From contig DAHVRS010000082.1 of assembly GCA_027322375.1 (NCBI GenBank), forward strand, positions 1-6,663: a stretch of 6,663 bases of DNA, read 5' to 3'. The notes below the pieces were generated by a model that made no database searches, was not told where the DNA came from, and saw only the letters and a list, made by a program, of their open reading frames with translations. Made by a program: the position numbers and the translations under genes. This DNA is from Brachybacterium sp. (GTDB lineage: Bacteria; Actinomycetota; Actinomycetes; Actinomycetales; Dermabacteraceae). Below, piece after piece: positions 1-6,628 of the stretch; positions within the stretch are counted from its first letter, which is position 1, and the number at the start of each line of letters is the position of its first letter.

Positions 1-932
<932 letters not shown>

Positions 933-946
933 TCTCATGAGCTGCT

Positions 947-964
947 GACCGGCCCGGGCCGGTC
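947..964. repeat. 18-bp perfect palindrome after groEL
   Basis: The sequence GACCGGCCCGGGCCGGTC is its own reverse complement and starts 14 bases after the groEL stop. In RNA it would give a short, very GC-rich stem directly ahead of the larger terminator hairpin. It may be the first half of a two-hairpin terminator or an mRNA 3' stabiliser. That role is inference; the symmetry is directly visible. Confidence 0.6.
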
Positions 965-974
965 GTGCTCGCCG

Positions 975-1014
975 ACGGGCGGGCGGTGCGGGGAGACCCG
1001 GACCGCCCGCCCGT
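975..1014 (+). terminator. groEL transcription terminator hairpin without T-run
   Basis: The 13-base arms ACGGGCGGGCGGT (975-987) and ACCGCCCGCCCGT (1002-1014) are exactly complementary. Past a G-G mismatch, CGGG (989-992) pairs with CCCG (997-1000) around a GAGA loop, which is a GNRA-type tetraloop. The whole element is one rod of about 17 bp. The flank TAGTTCTGTG has no run of T, as is common for actinobacterial terminators. Confidence 0.85.
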
Positions 1015-1092
1015 AGTTCTGTGTCGGGGCGCCCGACTGTCGACTGATTGCCGGACCTCACCCGCGGCGAAAAGAACCTCCGCCCAAGGGTC

Positions 1093-1121
1093 TTGTTGCG
1101 TTGACCTGCTTGTTCTACCGT
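1093..1121 (+). promoter_or_regulatory. Candidate housekeeping promoter upstream of the frameshifted gene
   Basis: TTGTTG (1093-1098) and TACCGT (1116-1121) are separated by 17 bases. The second box fits the TANNNT form of actinobacterial -10 elements. TTGACC at 1101-1106 is a better -35 hexamer but has no good partner at normal spacing. Transcription from here would give a leader of roughly 125 bases before the ATG at 1253. Confidence 0.25.
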
Positions 1122-1242
1122 GTCTCTGCCGGGCACCGGTGGGCCGCCGATGACCCTCGAAGGACTCGCGTCCCTCGCCGCTGCAGCCCGGCGCGGGGTA
1201 TGTGCTGGCTCCGGTACCTGTCCTCCTGATAGGAATCTCTCC

Positions 1243-1249
1243 GGAAGGA
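1243..1249 (+). promoter_or_regulatory. Ribosome binding site for the frameshifted gene
   Basis: GGAAGGA lies 3 bases ahead of the ATG at 1253, somewhat close but a good match to the 16S rRNA tail. It is the only convincing initiation signal in the region. It therefore supports starting the gene at 1253, even though that frame does not stay coding. Confidence 0.5.
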
Positions 1250-1252
1250 CGC

Positions 1253-1748
1253 ATGAACAGCTCTCCCACCCGCCCACGCCGCCGGATCGTCCGGACGACG
1301 CACCGCAGGACCTCGAGCAGGACCCCGCGCAGGCTCCTGCGACGGACCCTGCACAGGGCTCCGCGCAGACTCCCGCGACGACTTCCGACGACGCGGACCT
1401 CCGGAGGAGCGCGCAGTCGGTGAGATCGCCCGTGGCCGTCTTGGTGCCCCGCCCCCCTCGCGCCCGGAGCGCGAGGAGCAGCGTGCGCCCGTCAGGAAGG
1501 ACGACCTGCTGCGCGGCTCCGAGGCCCTCACCCGCGATGAGCGGGAGCGGGCAAGGTCCGCGGCTGAGGCGGAGACCGAGACGGAGGGCTACGACATCAT
1601 GGGCCTGACGCGCCAGCAGGTGGTCGACGACGTGCTGAACCGGTACGAGAACCACATCCAGTACCTCAGCTACGCCGCCGAGGTGGGCGGGGCGAGCGTC
1701 CTGACCCCGAGCGTCCTCGCGGCGCGGACCGCTGCCGAGACGGACTGA
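1253..1748 (+). pseudogene. Small acidic protein gene of unknown function with two apparent -1 frameshifts
   Basis: The gene reads plausibly only if the frame changes twice. It starts MNSSPTR at ATG 1253. From about 1275 an acidic Pro/Ala/Gln/Asp-rich stretch (DRPDDAPQDLEQDPAQAP) is in the next frame. From about 1402 it continues in the third frame (PEERAVGEIARG, then EREEQRAPVRKDDLLRGSEA) to the stop at 1746. The C-terminal 50 residues (YDIMGLTRQQVVDDVLN, RYENHIQYLSYAAEVGG) look like folded, conserved protein. Adding one C near 1263-1273 and one C near 1399-1402 restores a single frame of 165 residues. The expected protein has a disordered acidic N-terminal half and a helical C-terminal domain. 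I do not recognise the family. Two base-call errors in GC-rich sequence, or real gene decay, would both explain it. Confidence 0.6.
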
Positions 1749-1760
1749 GACCCGCGTCCT

Positions 1761-1800
1761 CGCTGGTCGGGCACGTGCACGACGCCGTGCCCGACCGGCG
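1761..1800 (+). terminator. Terminator hairpin after the frameshifted gene
   Basis: GGTCGGGCACG (1765-1775) and CGTGCCCGACC (1786-1796) are exactly complementary, with a 10-base loop. Four more pairs, one of them a wobble, extend the stem to 1761 and 1800. There is no T-run. It starts 13 bases after the stop at 1748 and separates this gene from the next transcription unit. Confidence 0.75.
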
Positions 1801-1831
1801 CGGGAAGCGCTCTGAACGCCACTGCCCGGCA

Positions 1832-1870
1832 TAAGATGGGGCTCGTCACAGACCGACGAGGGCCGGAGGA
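1832..1870 (+). promoter_or_regulatory. -10 box and ribosome binding site that fix the start of the next gene
   Basis: TAAGAT at 1832-1837 fits a -10 element (TANNNT), although no clear -35 is visible 16-18 bases upstream. It overlaps an in-frame ATG at 1836, so a transcript starting about 7 bases downstream could not use that ATG. GGAGGA at 1865-1870 lies 7 bases before the in-frame GTG at 1878, which is ideal spacing. Confidence 0.45.
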
Positions 1871-1877
1871 GCAGCGG

Positions 1878-2579
1878 GTGATCAGCAGTACGGGGAGCGC
1901 GGCCACGGCCGAGGAGGAGAACCTCCCCACGCGCACCTTCAGCCCGCCCGCCGCTGTCGTCATGGGCACCCTCGTGGTGGGCACCGTGTTCCTCGTGGTG
2001 CTCGAGTTCCTCGTCATCATCAGCTTCATCGGCCAGCGGCTGTGGAACCACCCCCTGCTGCTCCACGACCTCGTCTTCACCCTGCCGCTCCTGATCTGGG
2101 TGGTGATCGCCGCGGCGGTCACGGTGACCTGCTTGCGCGTGATGACCTCCTGGCTGCGGATCGACGCCCAGGGTGTCGAGCTGCGCAGTCTCTTCCGCCG
2201 CACGGTGACCGCCCGCTGGGACCAGGTGGGCAGCGTGATCGCCGTCCGCTCCCTCTCCCGCGACGCCTCACCTGCGGAGACTCCGGACGAGATCGAGACC
2301 GCTTACGACGGCGTGTACGTGATGGACCAGGACGGCAAGCGTCTCTTCGCCGTCTCCAGCCGCTTCTTCGGGCTGCGCGCCCAGCAGATGGCGCTTCGCC
2401 GCGCCCATGAGGCCGGGGTCGCGATCGAGCACATCGACGCGATCACCGCCGCGGACCTGCTGCGCGAGGCGCCCCAGGCACTGACCTTCGTGGACCGCCA
2501 CCCGAACCTGCTGATGCTCGCTCTGCTGCTGTTCTACGTGGGCCACAATGTGCTGACCTTCGCGATCTGGGGACTGTGA
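1878..2579 (+). CDS. Membrane protein with PH-like domain
   Basis: This is a 233-residue integral membrane protein of unknown function. Two hydrophobic segments (about residues 26-51 and 62-86) precede a soluble region with the WLRID-x-x-GVEL pattern, then RRTVTARWDQV. That pattern is typical of the small bacterial PH (pleckstrin-homology-like) domains of actinobacterial membrane proteins. A third hydrophobic segment closes the protein (about 208-229, LLMLALLLFYVGHNV). The family placement comes from pattern, not alignment. GTG 1878 is chosen for its GGAGGA site, whereas the upstream ATG 1836 overlaps a promoter-like box. The stop overlaps the start of the pseudouridine synthase gene by four bases (GTGA), so the two are probably co-transcribed. 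No catalytic motif is visible, and a structural or envelope role is only a guess. Confidence 0.85.
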   Translation: MISSTGSAATAEEENLPTRTFSPPAAVVMGTLVVGTVFLVVLEFLVIISFIGQRLWNHPLLLHDLVFTLPLLIWVVIAAAVTVTCLRVMTSWLRIDAQGVELRSLFRRTVTARWDQVGSVIAVRSLSRDASPAETPDEIETAYDGVYVMDQDGKRLFAVSSRFFGLRAQQMALRRAHEAGVAIEHIDAITAADLLREAPQALTFVDRHPNLLMLALLLFYVGHNVLTFAIWGL

Positions 2580-3646
2580 GCGAGGACAGGACAGTGAACG
2601 GCGTCCGTTCCGCGGACTCGCGCGGGCAGGCGGGGGAAGGGCGGCCCGGCCGGGCGGCCCGGCGCCGCGCCCGGCGCCTCCCGCCCCCATTGCCGCAGCG
2701 CCACGGGCTGGACGCGATCCGCTGGCGAATCCCGCAGGACGCCCCAGCAGGCCCGGCCCTCGCCCGTCTCCTCGAGCGCTTCCCCGCCCTTGCTGACCCG
2801 GCGGCGACGGCGCTGGCGGACCGCTTCGCCGCGGGCGAGGTGGTCGATGCGCACGGCAGGGCTTGGGCCGCGCAGGAGAGCGCTGGCCCCGGTGACGAGC
2901 TGTGGTTCCACCGGGAGCTGCGCGAAGAAGACGTGCCCGAGGTCGAGCTGCCCGTGCTGCTGCGGGATGAGCATCTGCTGGTCCTCGACAAGCCGCACGA
3001 CATGGCGACCATGCCCCGAGGCGCCCACGTGCTCTCCAGCGCGCTCGTGCGACTGCGCCGTGCGACGGGCCTGATCGACCTCGTCCCGCTGCACCGCCTG
3101 GACCGACGCACCGCGGGGGTGCTCGCCTTCGGGATCCTCCCCGCCGAGCGCTCCGCCTATCAGCAGCTCTTCGCCCGGGGCGAGATGCGCAAAGAGTACG
3201 AGGCGCGGATCCGGCCCGGGCCGGACTCGCCGTTGCCGCGCCAGGTGGGGGAGCAGGCTGTGCTCGAGGACCACCTCGACTCTCCTCGCTCCTCGCTCCA
3301 GACCCTCGTGCGACCGGGCCGCCCGCCGAACGCGCACACCGAGCTGGAGGTGGCGGAGATCGAGCCCGGCGGGGTCCTGCGCGTCCTGCTGCGCCCCCGC
3401 ACCGGCCGCACCCACCAGCTGCGCGTCCAGCTTGCCTCGCGCGGCGCCCCGATCCTCGGCGAGGACCTCTACCCGCACCCCGTCGAGACACCCGACGGAC
3501 CGCTCCAGCTGCTCGCCCGCTGCCTCGCCTTCGAGGACCCGATCACCGGGGATGCGCGCGAGCTGCGCAGCCGGCGCCAGCTCGCGCGCTCCGAGGCGAG
3601 CGGGGCCCGTCGGCTCCGGAGGCTCAGCCCAGAGGCTGGAGCGTGA
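2576..3646 (+). CDS. RluA-family RNA pseudouridine synthase
   Basis: The enzyme converts a uridine in rRNA or tRNA to pseudouridine; the target base cannot be read from sequence. The RluA signature is HRLDRRTAGVLAFG, with the catalytic Asp at residue 176. It carries TAG where most members have TSG. The KEYEA tyrosine is at 208 and RTGRTHQLRV, a core uridine-pocket motif, spans 275-284, followed by GEDLY. Residues 1-45 are basic, Pro/Arg-rich and probably disordered. Residues 45-115 occupy the place of an S4-like RNA-binding domain but are divergent. At 356 residues it is slightly longer than RluC or RluD. GTG 2576 gives a GTGA overlap with the membrane protein gene. GTG 2594, with GAGGA 7 bases upstream, is an equally good start that would remove six residues. 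Its 3' end overlaps the convergent lipoprotein gene. Confidence 0.92.
   Translation: MSEDRTVNGVRSADSRGQAGEGRPGRAARRRARRLPPPLPQRHGLDAIRWRIPQDAPAGPALARLLERFPALADPAATALADRFAAGEVVDAHGRAWAAQESAGPGDELWFHRELREEDVPEVELPVLLRDEHLLVLDKPHDMATMPRGAHVLSSALVRLRRATGLIDLVPLHRLDRRTAGVLAFGILPAERSAYQQLFARGEMRKEYEARIRPGPDSPLPRQVGEQAVLEDHLDSPRSSLQTLVRPGRPPNAHTELEVAEIEPGGVLRVLLRPRTGRTHQLRVQLASRGAPILGEDLYPHPVETPDGPLQLLARCLAFEDPITGDARELRSRRQLARSEASGARRLRRLSPEAGA
3613..3642. terminator. Possible weak bidirectional terminator within convergent gene ends
   Basis: GCTCC (3613-3617) can pair with GGAGC (3638-3642). Inside it, AGCC (3626-3629) can pair with GGCT (3634-3637). The stems are short and interrupted, and there is no T-run on either side. 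It is the only hairpin near the meeting point of the two genes, so it is listed with low confidence. Confidence 0.2.
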
Positions 3647-5024
3647 CCTCGGTGAGCTCGATGGTCTCCGAGACCGAGTCAGGCTCTCCCTCGGCGTACT
3701 CGCGCTGGTAGTTGGTGATGTAGTCCTTCTCCGGCTTCGCGGTGACATCGACCGTGGCCGCGATGGTGATCTCCTGCGCGTCGGCCGGGATATCGGCGAC
3801 CAGACGGGCGACGTTCGAACGACTGGTGTAGTCGTCGTCGGCCCGAGGACCGATCTCCACACTCGCAGGTTCCACGGCGATGTCCTCGCCGTCCGCCGTC
3901 ACCGTGAGGGAGGTGAGCTCATAGCTCTTGTCCTGGTACTTGACCTGGTGCCGCCCATCGTGGAACTCGACGGTGGTGTCGAAGGAGATGCTCATCAGGA
4001 GACGGTCCTTCCCCTCCGGGGCCCAGCCCCCGGCCTCCGTCCACGAGGTCGTCCCACCGGCGAGCTGGAACTGGTAGGACACCGACTCGCCGTCACTCTC
4101 GTCGCCGATCAGCTCCTTCGTGGGCGCGTTCACCGGCACGAACTCACGCGCAGAGTAGGCACGGCCGGAGACGAGCTCCCCGGTGGCGAGGCTGTACTCC
4201 TGGACGTTGCCGTCGTAGTCCACTGCGATCACGGCATCCGATCCGTCGCCCTCGACCGCGATCGCGCTGGTCTCTTCGGGGACGTCGATCTCGGTGCCGC
4301 CCACCCGCAGCACCGCCTTGCTGGTGGGGGAGGTGGGCACGTTCTGGTGACCCTGCCGCGAGACGCCCACGGTGATGAGGGATCCGCCTTCGGGTGCGCC
4401 CACCGGAGACGTCACGGGCCCCACCTGCGAGAGCACGCCGAGCGTGGTGATCGTGTAGGTCGCATCGACGGTGACCAGATCGTACGGAGCGCTGGCCGCC
4501 TCGAGATCCGCGGGCTCCAGCGGAATCACCTCGCCGACCTCCGCCGGGGGAGCGGCGGGCGGCTCGACCTCCTGGTCCAGGTCGGCCGGGCTGCCGTCAG
4601 CCGCCGTCGGGACGGCGTTCGGGTTCGGAGTGCCGAAGTCCCAGCCGGGCTCCTCCTCGAGCACGAGCCGGACGGAGCCGTCCTTCTGCGTCATGGCGGA
4701 CAGCGGCGCGGCCACCCACTGGGTCTCCTCCGCCCCCATGAAGGCGAGCGGGCCGCACAGCACGTCCTCGCCGACGAGCTCGTCGTCGGCCACCTGGAGA
4801 TAGCAGGCGGCATCCTCCGGGATCGTCACCTCGACCTCGCCAGAGGTCATGTCCGAGCGCCAGGTCTCGGTCATCGTCGCGAGCGACTCCTCGACCTCAT
4901 GCAGCGACTTGCCCTGGAACCTCCATGAGGAGGTCGGCCCGGAGCATCCCCCGAGCACGAGAGCGGCGGCGAGTACTCCGATCGCCACGTTCCGACCACG
5001 GACAGCGCGCACAGCAGCGCTCAT
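3624..5024 (-). CDS. Secreted lipoprotein of unknown function
   Basis: This is a 466-residue exported protein. Its signal peptide is classic: basic start (VRAVRGR), hydrophobic core (VAIGVLAAALVLG), then LGGC with the lipidated Cys at residue 27. It should therefore be anchored to the outer face of the membrane. The mature part is acidic and has only two further cysteines (C74 and C90), which could form a disulfide. A Pro/Ala/Glu-rich linker near residues 140-170 separates a small N-terminal domain from a larger Thr/Val-rich region that looks all-beta. I recognise no catalytic motif or family. A GAGGGGGA ribosome binding site lies about 8 bases before the ATG. The gene is divergent from the PH-like protein gene at 5192 and convergent with the pseudouridine synthase gene. 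A lipid-anchored binding or sensing role is a guess only. Confidence 0.88.
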   Translation of the reverse strand: MSAAVRAVRGRNVAIGVLAAALVLGGCSGPTSSWRFQGKSLHEVEESLATMTETWRSDMTSGEVEVTIPEDAACYLQVADDELVGEDVLCGPLAFMGAEETQWVAAPLSAMTQKDGSVRLVLEEEPGWDFGTPNPNAVPTAADGSPADLDQEVEPPAAPPAEVGEVIPLEPADLEAASAPYDLVTVDATYTITTLGVLSQVGPVTSPVGAPEGGSLITVGVSRQGHQNVPTSPTSKAVLRVGGTEIDVPEETSAIAVEGDGSDAVIAVDYDGNVQEYSLATGELVSGRAYSAREFVPVNAPTKELIGDESDGESVSYQFQLAGGTTSWTEAGGWAPEGKDRLLMSISFDTTVEFHDGRHQVKYQDKSYELTSLTVTADGEDIAVEPASVEIGPRADDDYTSRSNVARLVADIPADAQEITIAATVDVTAKPEKDYITNYQREYAEGEPDSVSETIELTEVTLQPLG

Positions 5025-5030
5025 ACGGCA

Positions 5031-5039
5031 TTCCCCCTC
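5031..5039 (-). promoter_or_regulatory. Ribosome binding site of the lipoprotein gene
   Basis: On the minus strand the bases read GAGGGGGAA, about 8 bases before the ATG at 5024. The strong purine run supports this start over any internal Met or Val. Confidence 0.6.
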
Positions 5040-5090
5040 GGCGCGCTCGCCACGGGCCCATCCCGCCCGGCGCGCTCGCCTCGCGGCGAG
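5040..5090. repeat. 12-bp direct repeat and hairpin in the lipoprotein leader
   Basis: GGCGCGCTCGCC occurs exactly at 5040-5051 and again at 5069-5080, 29 bases apart. The second copy runs into a hairpin with CTCGCC (5075-5080) pairing GGCGAG (5085-5090) around TCGC. Both lie in the presumed 5' leader of the minus-strand lipoprotein gene. Any regulatory role is inference. Confidence 0.4.
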
Positions 5091-5096
5091 TATCCC

Positions 5097-5127
5097 GTAT
5101 CACGTCAGACGCCTGGGCGGCTGTCCA
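5097..5127 (-). promoter_or_regulatory. Candidate promoter of the lipoprotein gene
   Basis: On the minus strand TGGACA (5127-5122) and TGATAC (5102-5097) are 19 bases apart, slightly long for a housekeeping promoter. A second -10-like box, GATACT, lies just downstream (5095-5090). The assignment is weak. Confidence 0.25.
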
Positions 5128-5179
5128 CACTGGCCAGGTGGGTGCCGACTTCTCCACCTCCGGCCCCAGGCCCGGACCG

Positions 5180-5185
5180 TATCCT
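5180..5185 (+). promoter_or_regulatory. -10 box placed for a leaderless transcript
   Basis: TATCCT (TANNNT form) ends 6 bases before the GTG at 5192, so transcription would begin at or next to the start codon. No Shine-Dalgarno-like sequence lies 5-10 bases ahead of that GTG, which fits leaderless translation. No clear -35 hexamer is visible. Confidence 0.45.
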
Positions 5186-5191
5186 GCCTGC

Positions 5192-5959
5192 GTGACCACC
5201 CCGCCCCGCGACCCTGCTGACGCCGCACCCGTGCCGCGGCGCACCCGCGACGGCGCAGTGATCGTGGGCCCCACCGTCCGCGCCCGCTATCTGCCTGGGC
5301 TGCTCGCCGGCCTGCCGCTGCTCTCCGCCGTGCTGAGCCCCTTCGCCGCGACCGGCATCCAGCAGCTGCGCTTCTCGCGCCTGCGCGCGGGGCACGACGA
5401 GCTCCTCGAACAGCTGCTCGCCCCCGCCTGGGTGCAGCTCGTCGCGGGCGGTCTGCTGCTGTGGAGCCTGTTCGCGCTGTGGGGGCTGGTGCCGCTGCTG
5501 TTCACCCGGCGCGTGGTGCTGCTGGATGAGGCGACGGGCGAGCTCGTGCTGCGTCGCGGGCTGCGCCGTGCAGGCACCGCGCAGGTCGCGGACGTCGAGT
5601 TCGCGATCGGGGAGGCGATGCGCGGCGGAATGGCGGTGATCGGTCTGCGCACTGAGGGGGACGGACCGCAGCGGCAGTGGCTCGTGCCCGAGGTGGGCTG
5701 GGATGCCGCCTCCTTCGACGGTCTGCGCGTCCTCCGGGCTGCGGCGGGTCTGCCGCCCGCCCCGCCGCGTGCCGTGCTCATCGCCCAGGACCGCGAGCAG
5801 CACCGGCTGCGCACCCAGCGCGAGCTCGCCGATCGTCTCGGCATGCCCTGGCGGGCGGAGTACGAGCACGACGGTGCCGCCTTCCAGGCCGAGTTCGACC
5901 GGGTGCGCCGCGTGCTCGGCGGCCGGGAAGAGCCCCGCGAGGGCGATCCGCGACCCTGA
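5192..5959 (+). CDS. Two-helix membrane protein with PH-like soluble domain
   Basis: This 255-residue protein has no recognised function. A short Pro/Arg-rich N-terminus (1-32) precedes a hydrophobic segment at about 33-56, a polar stretch likely outside the membrane core, and a second segment at about 80-104 (WVQLVAGGLLLWSLFALWGL). The following 90 residues alternate beta-like hydrophobics (VVLLDEATGELVLRRG, MAVIGLRTEG), resembling bacterial membrane-linked PH-like domains. A charged helical tail (about 205-245, rich in Arg and Glu) ends the protein. GTG 5192 was chosen because the open frame upstream runs into the opposite lipoprotein gene and the TATCCT box sits just ahead. The layout resembles the protein at 1878-2579, without its third helix. 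The gene is divergent from the lipoprotein gene and convergent with the TetR gene. Confidence 0.82.
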   Translation: MTTPPRDPADAAPVPRRTRDGAVIVGPTVRARYLPGLLAGLPLLSAVLSPFAATGIQQLRFSRLRAGHDELLEQLLAPAWVQLVAGGLLLWSLFALWGLVPLLFTRRVVLLDEATGELVLRRGLRRAGTAQVADVEFAIGEAMRGGMAVIGLRTEGDGPQRQWLVPEVGWDAASFDGLRVLRAAAGLPPAPPRAVLIAQDREQHRLRTQRELADRLGMPWRAEYEHDGAAFQAEFDRVRRVLGGREEPREGDPRP

Positions 5960-5980
5960 GGACTGGGCGGGCTGAGATCC

Positions 5981-6027
5981 GGGCTGGCTGGGGTCGGGGT
6001 GACCTGACGTCTGGGCTGGCGGGGGTC
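5981..6027. repeat. Imperfect 15-bp G-rich direct repeat between convergent genes
   Basis: GGGCTGGCTGGGGTC (5981-5995) recurs as GGGCTGGCGGGGGTC (6013-6027) with one mismatch. The 66-bp gap between the two stop codons is mostly G-tracts and holds no convincing hairpin terminator. The second copy runs into the TetR stop codon. Confidence 0.5.
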
Positions 6028-6595
6028 AGTCGCGCGCGGGCAGGACGAGGTCCATCGCCTCGCGGGTGATCCTGGAGAGCTCCTCGACCTGGCTCTGCGC
6101 CGCGCCGTCGGTGCGCAGCTGCTCCTCGAAGACCGCGACGAGGCCGCCCACGGCGAACACGATCGACGCCTGGGTCGAGGCTGTCAGCTCCATGAACGCC
6201 ATGCCATAGCGGGAGCGCGCCACGGTCTCGCGCAGCCATTCGATGGTGGCGCGCCGGGCGCGCGGCATGGCGCGGCGGGAATCGAGCGTGACCGCGAGCT
6301 CCTCGCGATGCTGCTGGACGTACTCGAGTGCGAGCGCGAGGGCGTCCTCGACCTGTGGATCCTGCTGCAGGCGGAGGCTCTCGGTGGAGAGCCGGTCGTG
6401 GACCACGGCGGCGAGGACGTCATCGAGCGTGCCGAAGTGCTGGTAGAAGGTCGGGCGGGAGACCCCTGCGGTCTTGCACAGGCGCGAGATCGAGATGTCC
6501 TGCGGCTCCTCCTCGACCATCAGCTCGCGCAGGGCGTCCTTGAGCGCGCGTCGAGAGTGGGCGACCCGTACGTCCATCGGCTCCTGCGCGTCCAT
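6026..6595 (-). CDS. TetR/AcrR-family transcriptional repressor
   Basis: This is a 189-residue DNA-binding regulator of usual family length. The N-terminal helix-turn-helix spans about residues 12-62, with ISISRLCKTAGVSRPTFYQHF at 34-54 as the core. The SRPTFYQHF recognition-helix wording is typical of the family, which acts as ligand-released dimeric repressors. The rest (about 65-189) is the helical ligand-binding and dimer domain, too variable to predict a ligand. ATG 6595 is given as the start. Met7 (ATG at 6577) has AGGAG only 3 bases upstream and is possible, while 6595 has no clear ribosome site. The AT-rich region beyond the start holds candidate operator half-sites, and the likely target is the divergent gene outside the window as well as itself. 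The gene is convergent with the PH-like membrane protein gene. Confidence 0.93.
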   Translation of the reverse strand: MDAQEPMDVRVAHSRRALKDALRELMVEEEPQDISISRLCKTAGVSRPTFYQHFGTLDDVLAAVVHDRLSTESLRLQQDPQVEDALALALEYVQQHREELAVTLDSRRAMPRARRATIEWLRETVARSRYGMAFMELTASTQASIVFAVGGLVAVFEEQLRTDGAAQSQVEELSRITREAMDLVLPARD

Positions 6596-6628
6596 GCTCT
6601 GAGGCTACCAACGCGTGACGACCTTCAC

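Larger units (their letters stand above)
1015..1252. other. Intergenic region between groEL and the frameshifted gene
   Basis: I recognise no RNA gene or conserved protein here. The open frames that cross it (for example from GTG 1120) give low-complexity translations. The stretch around 1065-1120 is noticeably less GC-rich than its surroundings and holds a candidate promoter. The last 15 bases hold the ribosome binding site of the next gene. Confidence 0.5.

Noticed and set aside
1240..1252. Resemblance of CCGGAAGGA to the core of signal recognition particle RNA
   Set aside because: The flanking pairing and the rest of the conserved loop are missing; it is a ribosome binding site.
1263..1405. 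Programmed ribosomal frameshifting
   Set aside because: Neither switch point has a slippery heptamer, and needing two such events in one small gene is improbable.
1457..1475. Hairpin CTCGCGC / GCGCGAG as a terminator
   Set aside because: It lies inside the coding part of the frameshifted gene with coding sequence on both sides. It could, however, make base calling harder nearby.
1120..1608. A single uninterrupted + frame from GTG 1120 as the real gene
   Set aside because: Only its middle part looks like protein. The upstream part has no ribosome site, and the downstream part loses the conserved C-terminal domain, which is in another frame.
2268..3862. Long minus-strand open frames (2268-3491 and 2534-3862) opposite the synthase gene
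   Set aside because: The + strand carries the RluA motifs. The antisense translations are low-complexity Arg/Ala/Gly-rich shadows.
3432..4928. A 498-codon open frame on the + strand opposite the lipoprotein gene
   Set aside because: Its translation is rich in Arg, Gly, His and Val with no motif. The minus strand here has a signal peptide, lipobox, ribosome site and natural composition. High GC keeps the antisense frame open.
4925..5191. Extending the second PH-like protein upstream to 4925
   Set aside because: The extension would lie on top of the lipoprotein signal peptide region and its leader, and it reads as Arg/Ser-rich sequence.
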